Below are positions 9,170 to 16,457 of a stretch of DNA of 64,000 bases, one piece after another; within the stretch, counting starts at the first letter, position 1, and each line of letters opens with the position of its first letter. This DNA is from Paenibacillus sp. NEAU-GSW1 (lineage in GTDB: Bacteria > Bacillota > Bacilli > Paenibacillales > Paenibacillaceae): positions 1-64,000 of the forward strand of contig NZ_WOVL01000020.1 in NCBI RefSeq assembly GCF_009737085.1, in the 5' to 3' direction. Below the pieces are notes generated by a model that was not told the DNA's origin, ran no database searches, and saw only the letters and a list, made by a program, of their open reading frames with translations. The position numbers and the translations under genes were made by a program.

Positions 9170-9640
9170 CTAATATTCTCCTTTAATTACAAAGAACGAA
9201 CCCCGAATGGTTCCAGCCAGTTTGGACTTCTGCCTAGCAAACTTAAACTTACCTTCCAGCTCCTTGGATACCTCCATCCCTTCCGAAAGCTTGAACCCGA
9301 CAGCCCGCTTCTTCGGGTCATCCACCGTATACATAACGTTCAGCCCCAGACCATCCTCATAGAAGACATAGGCCATTCTAATATTTTCCACTTGAAAAGA
9401 CGATGTTTCTAATGGCTTGGCCGAAAACTCAATATTACGTTCTTCTTTCAAAATCCGGTTGACGTAATCGAGAGTGTCTTGGCTTTCGCTAGCCGGTACA
9501 ACCGTAAATTCATGCCTATATTTGTTCATATAGTATCTGGCTTCATTCGCCCGTAACCCGGCAAGCGCGTCAGCTACAGGGGAAGACTCTAAACCGGCCT
9601 TTGACACATTTTTAAAATCAACGATATGGGACATGCTCAT
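9170..9640 (-). CDS. Conserved protein of unknown function, second gene of a GyrI-domain operon
   Basis: The 156-residue soluble protein has no signal peptide or membrane segment. It begins SHIVDFKNVSKAG and ends KLAGTIRGSFFVIKGEY, and its middle is a mixed alpha/beta region (YMNKYRHEFTVVPASES, then FYEDGLGLNVMYTV). I do not recognise a characterised family. It follows the GyrI-like gene by 16 bases, so the two are cotranscribed and probably share the ligand or pathway of the divergent WYL regulator. A dead, internally deleted copy lies at 213-396, which shows that the gene was duplicated at least once in this region. It is followed by a terminator. Confidence 0.75.
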   Translation of the reverse strand: MSMSHIVDFKNVSKAGLESSPVADALAGLRANEARYYMNKYRHEFTVVPASESQDTLDYVNRILKEERNIEFSAKPLETSSFQVENIRMAYVFYEDGLGLNVMYTVDDPKKRAVGFKLSEGMEVSKELEGKFKFARQKSKLAGTIRGSFFVIKGEY

Positions 9641-9656
9641 TCACCCTTTCATCTCC

Positions 9657-10142
9657 TTATTTTTGAACGACAGGAATCCACATTTCACCAAAAACCAAGC
9701 CGTCCCGCTCTCCCATCATAACGGCTGCATTCGGCCCGCCAACATAAGCAACATGGTTGACCTCCGGCAAAACTTGCCCAAAGGCAATGCCGGCAAGCTT
9801 ATTGCTCAATTCATCCGATGTTTGCCCTTCCCCTTTAACGATCAGGTATTCTCCCTTAGGAAATTGAATAACCCTGGAGCCTTCTGATGCGGGTAACGTT
9901 TCTTCTGTCATGACACCGGCATAATACATCATCTTGTGATTCACCGCTTCGTTCACAGCAAAAATGTAGTCATTTGCAGCTGCCGCTTTTAAAGCGTCGA
10001 GCCTTCCGTCTTCGCTGACTGCCTGCCAAAAGTCCGATTTTTCCTTGTTAATGCCGACATAGTCGGTGTAATTGCTCTTAAGCTCCGTTCCAAGACCAAA
10101 GACGATAAAGCTCTGTTTTTCTTCCAGTGTATAGTTTGCCAA
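9657..10142 (-). CDS. GyrI-like effector-binding domain protein (YobU-like)
   Basis: The 161-residue protein is a stand-alone GyrI-like small-molecule-binding domain. It opens KQSFIVFGLGTEL, has the central NHKMMYYAGVMTEE and FPKGEYLIVKGEG strands, and ends FGEMWIPVVQK, the usual terminal signature of AraC-E/GyrI domains. It is divergently arranged with a WYL-type regulator. This matches the yobU-yobV pair of Bacillus subtilis, in which a free effector-binding domain sits next to a DeoR/YafY-type regulator. The start is a TTG at 10142, preceded by AAGGAAGG. It probably senses or sequesters an amphipathic or cationic compound. Confidence 0.8.
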   Translation of the reverse strand: MANYTLEEKQSFIVFGLGTELKSNYTDYVGINKEKSDFWQAVSEDGRLDALKAAAANDYIFAVNEAVNHKMMYYAGVMTEETLPASEGSRVIQFPKGEYLIVKGEGQTSDELSNKLAGIAFGQVLPEVNHVAYVGGPNAAVMMGERDGLVFGEMWIPVVQK

Positions 10143-10249
10143 ATTGATTACCTTCCTTCTTTTTAATTTGTATTGTTTTGTGTTCTTCCCTTGATGAGTT
10201 TATGATATCCTTTAATCATGTCAAAAAATGACACTGTTTAGGAGCCCCC

Positions 10250-11212
10250 ATGAAAAAAGTTGAGCGAATTAACACCATCATGCGGTATATCAACAATCGG
10301 TCCCGATTTACCATTTCTGAAATCATGCTGGAATTTAATATTTCCCGTTCGACAGCTATTCGGGATATTAGAGAAATCGAGTCCTTGGGAATGCCGCTTG
10401 TTGCGGAAGTGGGAAGAGACGGCGGCTATTTCGTCATGCACAACTCTCTCCTGCCCGGTGTGCGTTTTACCGATACGGAGGTTAAAGCTCTTTTTATAGC
10501 CTTTATGGCCACAAGAAATGCGCAGCTTCCCTATTTAAAGAGTCGCCAATCTTTAGCTGAGAAGTTGCTGGGCCTCATCTCAACAAACCAGCAAGATGAC
10601 CTCGTTCTTTTAAATCAAATGTTGTTTTTTGAAGGAACGAACCCGCATAATCCCGACCTGCTTGAGCTTTCGGACCTCCCTCATCCGATGTTAGAAAAAC
10701 TCATCCAAAGCCTGCTTATCGATAACTATTTATGGATTGCCATTGAAGAAGAAAAAGCAATAAAGCCTTATTCCATCTGTCTCTTGCGGCTTTATCACGA
10801 GAAAAGCCTTTGGCTCATGGAAGGCTTTGACTTAGAGGAGGAAAAGAAAAGGATTTTCCCCGTCGATAGGCTTGCCGATGTTAAACCGTACCCGCCGAAG
10901 AAGCGGCTGAGCCAGAAGAAGATTTTAGACAAACTAAGCAAGCAGGCAGAAGAAATCAACCTTGTCTTTGAGCTTGGTCCAACAGCAATTGCGCAGTATA
11001 AAAAGTACCATCCTTTAAAGGTTTCAATTTCCTATACGAATCCATACCAATCGACAGCGATTCTAAAAACTTTTGTCCATGCGGATAAGCCCGAAGAGTT
11101 GGCCGAAATGACAAATTGGCTTCTTTTCCTGGGTGAAGATATTCAGATCAGGGAAGCGCCGGAGCAACTGTTTGAAGCGTTACAAGAGCGAGTACGCGGT
11201 ATGGTAAAATAG
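10250..11212 (+). CDS. WYL-domain HTH regulator (YafY/YobV-like)
   Basis: The 320-residue regulator has an N-terminal winged helix of the HTH_11 type at about 1-60 (INTIMRYINNRSRFTISEIM, then EFNISRSTAIRDIREIE and GRDGGYFV). It then has a WYL-type sensor region at about 140-230 in which the usual WYL core is replaced by LWIAIEEEKAIKPYS and LWLMEGFDLEEEKKRIF. The C-terminal WCX-like segment follows. Its divergent orientation over a 107-base intergenic region facing the GyrI-domain gene at 9657-10142 makes that operon the likely target. The ATG at 10250 has AGGAG upstream. Confidence 0.85.
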   Translation: MKKVERINTIMRYINNRSRFTISEIMLEFNISRSTAIRDIREIESLGMPLVAEVGRDGGYFVMHNSLLPGVRFTDTEVKALFIAFMATRNAQLPYLKSRQSLAEKLLGLISTNQQDDLVLLNQMLFFEGTNPHNPDLLELSDLPHPMLEKLIQSLLIDNYLWIAIEEEKAIKPYSICLLRLYHEKSLWLMEGFDLEEEKKRIFPVDRLADVKPYPPKKRLSQKKILDKLSKQAEEINLVFELGPTAIAQYKKYHPLKVSISYTNPYQSTAILKTFVHADKPEELAEMTNWLLFLGEDIQIREAPEQLFEALQERVRGMVK

Positions 11213-11293
11213 AGTGAATTGCGCCTCAGAAAGACAGAGAAGAGCAAATGATTGAGACTGCCATGCGATATTGCGAGTTTATAAAAGAAAATT

Positions 11294-11422
11294 TCTGATA
11301 CCGGATTTACCGTTATAGATGCTACACAGCATTCGGGGTACGGGATTTGGATATATGGCAATGACGCAACCCAAGTAAATGTAAACTGCAACTATGAAAT
11401 ACTCGTAACCAAACTGAGCTAA
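11294..11422 (+). pseudogene. Unrecognised orphan C-terminal fragment
   Basis: About 42 codons (DTGFTVIDATQHSGYGIW, then YGNDATQVNVNCNYEI and LVTKLS before a stop) form a beta-rich, protein-like frame without a start codon. A terminator follows immediately, as expected for the 3' end of a gene whose 5' part has been lost. Family not recognised. Confidence 0.4.
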
Positions 11423-11437
11423 CCGTTAGAATAACAC

Positions 11438-11472
11438 AAAGAGCCTGTCACCACGCACGGTGACGGCTCTTT
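11438..11472 (+). terminator. Terminator after the orphan fragment
   Basis: Arms AAAGAGCC-T-GTCACC and GGTGAC-GGCTCTTT surround ACGCAC. It serves either the lost gene at 11294-11422 or the WYL regulator. Confidence 0.8.
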
Positions 11473-11492
11473 GCTGTTTATGCCCCGTAAGG

Positions 11493-11540
11493 AACGTTAT
11501 TTGTGATACGGTTCACCGTATCACTCCAACGGCTAATGCC
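11493..11540 (+). repeat. Dispersed palindromic repeat, copy A
   Basis: The core TTTGTGATACGGTTCACC is shared with the other copies. In this copy the inner stem is perfect (9-bp arms around TTCA), with an outer CGTT/AACG pair. It overlaps the last codons of the short-chain dehydrogenase gene ending at 11533. Confidence 0.75.
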
Positions 11541-12309
11541 TACCGGCGGTTACTCCACCATCAACAGGCAGAATAGCTCCCGTTATCCAGCTTGCTTCAT
11601 CGCTAGCCAAGAATAAGATGGCAGACACCATGTCCTTAGGCTGGCCAATTCTTCCGATAGGATGAAATGCATGAAAGCTATCCAATACATCCCTGATTTG
11701 ATCTTGAGGAATAAAGCTGTTGTATACCGGTGTTTCTACTACAGCAGGAGCGACGGTATTGACCCGTATCTGATTTTTGGCAAACTCTATGGCCAGATTT
11801 CGCGTTAATGCATGCCTGCCCGCCATGGCAGCCGAGTATGCACTTGAGGGCGTCGCTCCGATTGCTTGACTTGCCCACATAGAACCGACAGAGACGATCG
11901 CTCCGCCACCACGCTTGATCATTTCAGGGATGACGGCTTGCGCAATAACAAAGGTGCCTTTCATAATCGTATCCGTATAGGAGTAAAAATCAGCCTCAGT
12001 GTGCTCCAAAAAAGGGGTAGGCTTAAAAATGCCTGTGCTTGAAATCAATATATCGATGCCGCCAAATTTACTAACGGCCTCTTTGACAATAGTTGCAGAG
12101 GTTTCAAGCTGTCTGATATCTCCTGCTACCGGAAGCACATATTGCCCTGTTGGATCAATTTCTCTCGCAGTATCCAATAATACCTGCTCCCGACGGCCAT
12201 TAATGACAACATTGGCTCCCATCTTCACCAATTCAGTTGCTACCGCTTTCCCTATGCCGCTTCCGCCGCCTGTAATAACAGCTACTTTGCCTTGAAAATT
12301 CATATTCAC
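11533..12309 (-). CDS. SDR-family protein lacking the active-site lysine
   Basis: The 258-residue classical-length short-chain dehydrogenase has a good nucleotide-binding motif (TGGGSGIG, residues 13-20), a D-I pair near 64, and the C-terminal ILPVDGGV. Two conserved features are altered. The NNAG motif reads SSTG (about 90-93). The catalytic YxxxK reads Tyr158-S-A-A-Met162, from an ATG codon at 11824-11826 where AAG is expected. Without that lysine normal oxidoreductase catalysis is doubtful, so it may be inactive or act as a binding protein. It is the apparent target of the TetR regulator upstream, since the same palindrome occurs in front of both genes. Confidence 0.85.
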   Translation of the reverse strand: MNMNFQGKVAVITGGGSGIGKAVATELVKMGANVVINGRREQVLLDTAREIDPTGQYVLPVAGDIRQLETSATIVKEAVSKFGGIDILISSTGIFKPTPFLEHTEADFYSYTDTIMKGTFVIAQAVIPEMIKRGGGAIVSVGSMWASQAIGATPSSAYSAAMAGRHALTRNLAIEFAKNQIRVNTVAPAVVETPVYNSFIPQDQIRDVLDSFHAFHPIGRIGQPKDMVSAILFLASDEASWITGAILPVDGGVTAGRH

Positions 12310-12322
12310 AAGCTCCTTTGTA

Positions 12323-12339
12323 TACCTACTAATAGGTAG
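12323..12339. promoter_or_regulatory. TetR operator in front of the SDR gene
   Basis: TACCTACTAATAGGTAG has arms ACCTA and TAGGT separated by 4 bases. It matches the element at 12946-12962 except at the centre, and lies 14 bases upstream of the SDR start. Confidence 0.8.
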
Positions 12340-12362
12340 GTTTTATTTAGAAAATAACTGCT

Positions 12363-12941
12363 TTAGCCAGGATCTAAAGCAGTTATTAATTCTTCGGCGA
12401 TCTCGTCGAATTTCTTGATGTCCTTGAAACTTCGGGCTAGCAATTGTGCGCCTTGAAGTGCCGCAAGGAATTTATGGGCTTGCGTTTCTGCTGTACCCTT
12501 GAAAGTAAGCGTTCCAGCCTTTAATCCATGAGCCATTACTTGCCCCAGCCATATTAAGTTAGTAGCAAAGTATTGCGTAAGCTTCTCTTGTACTTTCTCT
12601 GGCAGCGTAATGTAGTCAGTTGAATACATAACACCTAAACAAAGCCGAAAGTCTTGATTGGGCCCAGCTTTGTAAAGTGCAGCAAATTCACGCAGCCTCT
12701 CTAGCTCATTTGGCGTTTGTGCATCAATTTGCGTTAAAGCAGCCATAAAATTCATATGGTACCTAGCAACTAACGCCTCTCCCAAGTCAGCTTTGTTGGG
12801 AAAGTGATAATGAATGCTTGCTTTGCGGATTCCAATGGCTTGGGAAATGTCAGCATAGCTAAATGCATTAAAGCCTACTGTTTGAACTAACAGCTGCGCC
12901 GTATCCAGAATCTGATCTAATGTGTTTTTGTTCATACCCAT
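12363..12941 (-). CDS. TetR/AcrR-family repressor of the adjacent SDR gene
   Basis: The 192-residue protein has the TetR N-terminal helix-turn-helix (FSYADISQAIGIRKASIHYHF, residues about 26-47, followed by NKADLGEAL) and an all-helical ligand-binding C-terminal domain of the TetR_C type seen in QacR/YxaF-like repressors. It lies upstream of the SDR gene, with 53 bases between them, and both genes are preceded by the same 17-bp palindrome. That strongly suggests autoregulation plus control of the SDR gene. Either ATG (12941 or 12935) could start it; both lie close to the operator, and the ribosome binding site is weak. Confidence 0.85.
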   Translation of the reverse strand: MGMNKNTLDQILDTAQLLVQTVGFNAFSYADISQAIGIRKASIHYHFPNKADLGEALVARYHMNFMAALTQIDAQTPNELERLREFAALYKAGPNQDFRLCLGVMYSTDYITLPEKVQEKLTQYFATNLIWLGQVMAHGLKAGTLTFKGTAETQAHKFLAALQGAQLLARSFKDIKKFDEIAEELITALDPG

Positions 12942-12945
12942 ATAT

Positions 12946-12962
12946 TACCTACCAGTAGGTAG
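12946..12962. promoter_or_regulatory. TetR operator in front of the tetR gene
   Basis: TACCTACCAGTAGGTAG has the same ACCTA-N4-TAGGT arms as the site at 12323-12339. It ends 5 bases before the tetR start codon. Confidence 0.8.
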
Positions 12963-13241
12963 AATGTCAAGTGCGTTTCCGCCTTTGCCTCGTCTCCAAG
13001 ACGTACGCACGTCAAGCTTAATGTCACCGAAATTTCTAGCGCACCTAATCACTTAGGTTTTCACTTCGAAAGACAAAATCGCGGAATGTATCATTCATAA
13101 ATTCACGTTGTTCGTATCCAATCAAATGTTGTCGGAATCTCCTCCGACGCTGTCGCCTGAGCCGCCGCGCTCGCCGCCGTCCGCCGAAGAACTGAAGTTC
13201 TACAACGAATCTTTCGCCCAGTCATTCAAGCTTATAATTAA

Positions 13242-13334
13242 ACTGAGCTATACAAGATCAAGCTCGCCGACTACTTCGACAGCGGCATTCAGCTTGGCGT
13301 ATTCTATCCGAATAATGCGCGAATGCCGTATTAA
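13242..13334 (+). pseudogene. Unrecognised orphan C-terminal fragment
   Basis: A plus-strand frame of about 30 codons (YKIKLADYFDSGIQLGVF, then YPNNARMPY and a stop) has protein-like composition and higher GC than its surroundings. The upstream stretch from 13130 is proline-rich in another frame, which suggests a frameshifted gene of unknown family. The rest of 12963-13241 shows nothing I can name. Confidence 0.35.
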
Positions 13335-13349
13335 CCGCCGATTGCTGCA

Positions 13350-14201
13350 TCAGGTGAGACTTTTAAATTCCTGCTTATAAATCACATCAATTTTGTCTAG
13401 TACACGCCGCCCTTGATCAATAAATTTCAACTCTGCCACTTTCCCTTTCATAAAGAAAACACCATTTAAGCCGCCATGATGACCCAGTGCTGCGTCATAG
13501 AGCAGGGATGCTCCTTTACTGGGAGAGGAAAAAAATAATTTCATTACAGGTTTCAAATAAAAAGGCAAACCCGAACGGTTCCCTTTACGTATAGTGTTGT
13601 TGCCGCCAGGGTCCGCGCTTCTAATTGTTATGCCCTCCAACTCGGCAAGCGGAGCAATTTCACGAGTCCATAATGAAAGTGCAAGCTTTGTGGCAGCGTA
13701 TGGCCCAAATAACTTTTTAAACTTAGTCGGACGCTCTAACGTTTCCGGATGAAATGATTTGAGCATGGTAAAAGCGTTAGTTGAGGTGTTGACGACTGTC
13801 CTAATAGATCCTTTATGCAATAGCTCCTTTAATTCCATAAAAATAATATAGGGGGTCACCGTCTGCAGTTCGAAGTGCATCTCACGATTTTGTTTAGAGT
13901 AACGTATTTCCGCTAAACTCCCGCCAGCGTTGTTGAATAAAACATCAATTCTTGTCTCTCTAGCTTTAATCGTATCCAAAGCCTGCTTTAATTGTCCAAA
14001 GTCGGTCAAATCTGCCTTGTATTCCCGAAGCTTTCCGTTACGCATCGCGCTTTGGATCCATTCGTCTTCTACTGGGAAATTCGAGCGGTTTAGACCTATA
14101 ACATGCCAATCCTCGGATAGCAATTTGCGAGTCAATTCAAGCCCAATTCCACTGCTTGCGCCTGTAACGAGCGCTGTTAAACCATTCATTTCCGTCCTCA
14201 T
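13350..14201 (-). CDS. Short-chain dehydrogenase under MerR control
   Basis: The 283-residue cytoplasmic SDR has the motifs TGASSGIG (about 12-19), NNAGG (about 93-97) and an intact catalytic YAATK. It resembles the retinol-dehydrogenase-like or protochlorophyllide-like branch of the family, in which a GPYAATKLALSLW helix is followed by SADPGG. The substrate cannot be named. The ATG at 14201 is chosen because GGAGGG lies 11 bases upstream; the frame stays open for 32 more codons, but that part overlaps the promoter. It is divergent from merR, and its promoter has the MerR-type layout described at 14254-14284. Confidence 0.85.
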   Translation of the reverse strand: MRTEMNGLTALVTGASSGIGLELTRKLLSEDWHVIGLNRSNFPVEDEWIQSAMRNGKLREYKADLTDFGQLKQALDTIKARETRIDVLFNNAGGSLAEIRYSKQNREMHFELQTVTPYIIFMELKELLHKGSIRTVVNTSTNAFTMLKSFHPETLERPTKFKKLFGPYAATKLALSLWTREIAPLAELEGITIRSADPGGNNTIRKGNRSGLPFYLKPVMKLFFSSPSKGASLLYDAALGHHGGLNGVFFMKGKVAELKFIDQGRRVLDKIDVIYKQEFKSLT

Positions 14202-14253
14202 GTTCTCATGCTCCCTCCATAGTTCATACTGTTTGGATTTACTCCATGCGTTC

Positions 14254-14284
14254 AGTCTACAAGTTGAAGTCGACTTCAAGTCAA
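14254..14284 (-). promoter_or_regulatory. MerR-type promoter of the SDR gene
   Basis: On the minus strand, TTGACT (14279-14284) and TAGACT (14254-14259) are separated by 19 bases. The perfect palindrome TTGAAGTCGACTTCAA (14264-14279) fills most of that spacer. The overlong spacer with an internal dyad is the hallmark of MerR-activated promoters. Confidence 0.85.
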
Positions 14285-14300
14285 GAATGAAAAGCAAGTA

Positions 14301-14331
14301 TTGACTTAAAGTCTACTTCAAGTTATAAGAT
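14301..14331 (+). promoter_or_regulatory. MerR-type promoter of the merR gene
   Basis: TTGACT (14301-14306) and TAAGAT (14326-14331) are separated by 19 bases. The spacer holds TTAAAGTCTACTTCAA (14306-14321), which matches the SDR-side operator at 13 of 16 or so positions and sits at the same offset from the -35 box. Confidence 0.8.
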
Positions 14332-14361
14332 AATTTTGTTAGGTTAAAGGAGGTTGAAGCT

Positions 14362-14793
14362 ATGGACGGAGCATTAACGTTCTCAATAAAGGAGATCGCT
14401 GCTCAAACTGGATTAACGGTTGCCACCATTCGATACTACGAGAAAATTGGTCTGTTGCCCCGTGCAGGGAGGAAGCTAAATAGCCATCGCGTGTATCGCT
14501 TGGAGGACGTGGAAACCATGAGGATGATTTCTTGTTTCAAAAAAACAGGGATGTCCTTGGAAAGCATGAAGCCCTATCTTCAACTGTCTCATGACGATGA
14601 CTTGAGCGCATATCCAGAGCTAATCTTAATGATGGAAGCACACAAAAGAAAAATTGTAAATCAAATCGCTTCCTTACAACAAATTGTTGATTTTCTTGAG
14701 ACCAAATTAAAGCCCGGCAATACAACTATTAATAACAACCCCTGTACATTAGCAGAGCCGGAGAAACGACCGCCCGCCGGCAAAAAAGCCTAG
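14362..14793 (+). CDS. MerR-family activator of the divergent SDR gene
   Basis: The 143-residue protein has the MerR winged helix (FSIKEIAAQTGLTVATIRYYEKIGL, residues about 7-31, then the wing R..N.HRVY) and a dimerisation helix (HKRKIVNQIASLQQIVDFLE). The C-terminal tail is short, with no metal-binding cysteine loop; a single Cys sits near residue 128. It thus resembles AdhR/YcgE-like regulators that respond to aldehydes or other electrophiles rather than to metals, which would fit control of a dehydrogenase. Mirror-image operator-containing promoters lie between it and the SDR gene. The TAG stop lies inside the terminator stem. Confidence 0.85.
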   Translation: MDGALTFSIKEIAAQTGLTVATIRYYEKIGLLPRAGRKLNSHRVYRLEDVETMRMISCFKKTGMSLESMKPYLQLSHDDDLSAYPELILMMEAHKRKIVNQIASLQQIVDFLETKLKPGNTTINNNPCTLAEPEKRPPAGKKA

Positions 14794-14814
14794 CTGATCC
14801 TACAGCTAGGCCTT
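14786..14814 (+). terminator. Terminator overlapping the merR stop codon
   Basis: The arms AAGCCTAGCTG and CAGCTAGGCCTT flank a 6-base loop. The stop codon TAG is inside the left arm. Confidence 0.85.
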
Positions 14815-14910
14815 AATTTGATTACTTTCGGTTTGCTGTATCAGCTTAATAAAGCGCCTCATACTCACAAGGCTCTTCACGCAGCTTCGGGCGCTTTTGT
14901 CGGCGCTATT

Positions 14911-15615
14911 TTACAACAATATTTTTCGCAACTCTTCTAATTCGGAAATAACGGCAAGGGGACCAGGCCCACCGGGGGCTTGATTTTTCTTATTTAACCA
15001 GACCGCTTGCATACCCTGTTGGATGGGGCCCATAACATCATTTATCCATGAATCTCCCACAACGAGCACTTGATCCGATTGAACTGATGAGCTTCTCAAA
15101 ACGTGATGATAAATTTCCGGACTTGGCTTCTCAAATCCAATTTCACCGGATATGAACACATAATCTTTAGGAAAGACGCTATTCAACCCGATGGCCTGAA
15201 GCTTATCATACTGCCAATCCTTACTCCCATTGGTTATGACCCCTATTTGATAAAAATCCTTAAGCTCTGCTATGAGCTTGTTTACTCCCTCATTCGGTTT
15301 CATATTACTCTTGGCCACTCGTTGATAAAGGCGCTCGAACTCAAGTGCCGTGTCAACATCCGTCATTTTCCCGACTCTCTCCATTGAAAAGAGAAATCGC
15401 TTAATCCGAAATTCGTCAATTGAGATTTGTTGACTGTCCAATTTCTGAACTAGAGCACGGTTTACTTCATCAAAAACCCCGTACAAATCGTCGATGTTCA
15501 TATCTCTGGTAAAAAAATGACTTTTAAATGTATCCTTAACGCTAGCCTCGTAATAATCATCAAAATGAACAAGTGTATCGTCTAGATCAAACAGAATAAG
15601 CTTGATTGGTCGCAT
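14911..15615 (-). CDS. HAD-family phosphatase
   Basis: The 234-residue hydrolase carries all four HAD motifs: FDLDDT at residues 8-13, ITNGSKDW near 120, KPSPEIY near 161, and VVGDSWINDVMG near 190. The helical insert between motifs I and II (about 20-90) is a C1-type cap, as in the YjjG/HAD-IA group. Known members remove phosphate from nucleotides, sugars or 2-phosphoglycolate; the substrate here is not readable. The ATG at 15615 stands alone upstream of AraC-remnant sequence. No operon partner was seen. Confidence 0.85.
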   Translation of the reverse strand: MRPIKLILFDLDDTLVHFDDYYEASVKDTFKSHFFTRDMNIDDLYGVFDEVNRALVQKLDSQQISIDEFRIKRFLFSMERVGKMTDVDTALEFERLYQRVAKSNMKPNEGVNKLIAELKDFYQIGVITNGSKDWQYDKLQAIGLNSVFPKDYVFISGEIGFEKPSPEIYHHVLRSSSVQSDQVLVVGDSWINDVMGPIQQGMQAVWLNKKNQAPGGPGPLAVISELEELRKILL

Positions 15616-15647
15616 GCTCTCATCCTTTCAGGTTCTCCGCGCTAACT

Positions 15648-16139
15648 TTAACGGCTAATATTCCGAAATTGCCCAGGCGGCAATCCCGTCCATCTCTTAA
15701 AGGCGCTCTGAAACGCGCTGGGCTCCGAGAATTGAAGCAAATAAGCGATCTCCCCCACCGTAAAACGAGGGATTTTCAAATATTGAACGGCAAATTCCAT
15801 TCGAGCTTTGTTAAATAGACGATTATAAGTCGTTTGCTCTTGCTTTAAATTGGCTTGAAGCGTTCTGACGCTGACATTGAAATGTATGGCCGCATCATTA
15901 ACGTTCGGAAACGAGGATGGCATACAGCGGGTAATCCATTTATATACTTGATCCGCAAATGTTCGGCCATAAAGCAAATGGCTTCTCGCCTCTTCCGCAT
16001 ACGCCTCGAACGTACGCAGCAATTCCTTGCTCGAGAAAATAATTGGATACTGCAAAGTCTCATTCTCCAAACGAATAAGATTAACGCCGCTTTCAAATCT
16101 AAGAAAGAAGCTGTGGAGCTTGTTGTTAATACGCTCCAT
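15648..16139 (-). pseudogene. AraC-family regulator lacking its N-terminal half
   Basis: The surviving 163 codons hold the C-terminal part of the Arabinose_bd sensor domain (YPIIFSSKELLRTFEAYAEE, then TFADQVYKWI) and a complete AraC double helix-turn-helix (NVNDAAIHFNVSVRTLQANL, later FTVGEIAYLLQFSEPSAFQ then FKRW). Full-length relatives are about 330-340 residues, so about half is missing at the 5' end. The open frame stops being AraC-like exactly where the plus-strand DUF4386 remnant begins. No ribosome binding site precedes the first ATG. The HTH may still be folded but is unlikely to be expressed normally. Confidence 0.75.
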
Positions 16140-16418
16140 CAGTATTTAGGAGTCACAATCGGGGAAACCCTCGGTTTTACAACGATGGGAGTATGGGCGA
16201 TCCTTACGGCTATAGCTTTGTACCAATCCGGTTATTTACCGAAGTGGGCGGCTTATCTCTCCGATTTAAGCGGACTCGGTATCATAGCCGGTGTTCTAGA
16301 GTGGGCCGGATCGTCCATCGCCGTAGAAATCAATGCGTATGCCTATCAATTGTGGATTTTGCTCCTCGCCGGTCTAGGTGTTTCCTTCCTTATGAGGAGG
16401 AAGGAAAGCATCCCTTGA
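16115..16418 (+). pseudogene. DUF4386 membrane protein lacking its N-terminal half
   Basis: About 100 C-terminal codons remain: LHQYLGVTIGETLGF, two or three hydrophobic segments (MGVWAILTAIALYQSGY, then GLGIIAGVLEWAG), and a final WILLLAGLGVSFL helix followed by RRKE. This matches the C-terminal part of DUF4386 integral membrane proteins, normally about 220-240 residues. The 5' half and any ribosome binding site are missing. It is head-to-head with the truncated AraC gene, so a single deletion probably removed the 5' halves and shared promoter of both. Confidence 0.75.
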
Positions 16419-16457
16419 CGATCGCATGAGTGATCGCCTTCCCTTCTAGACATGTCA

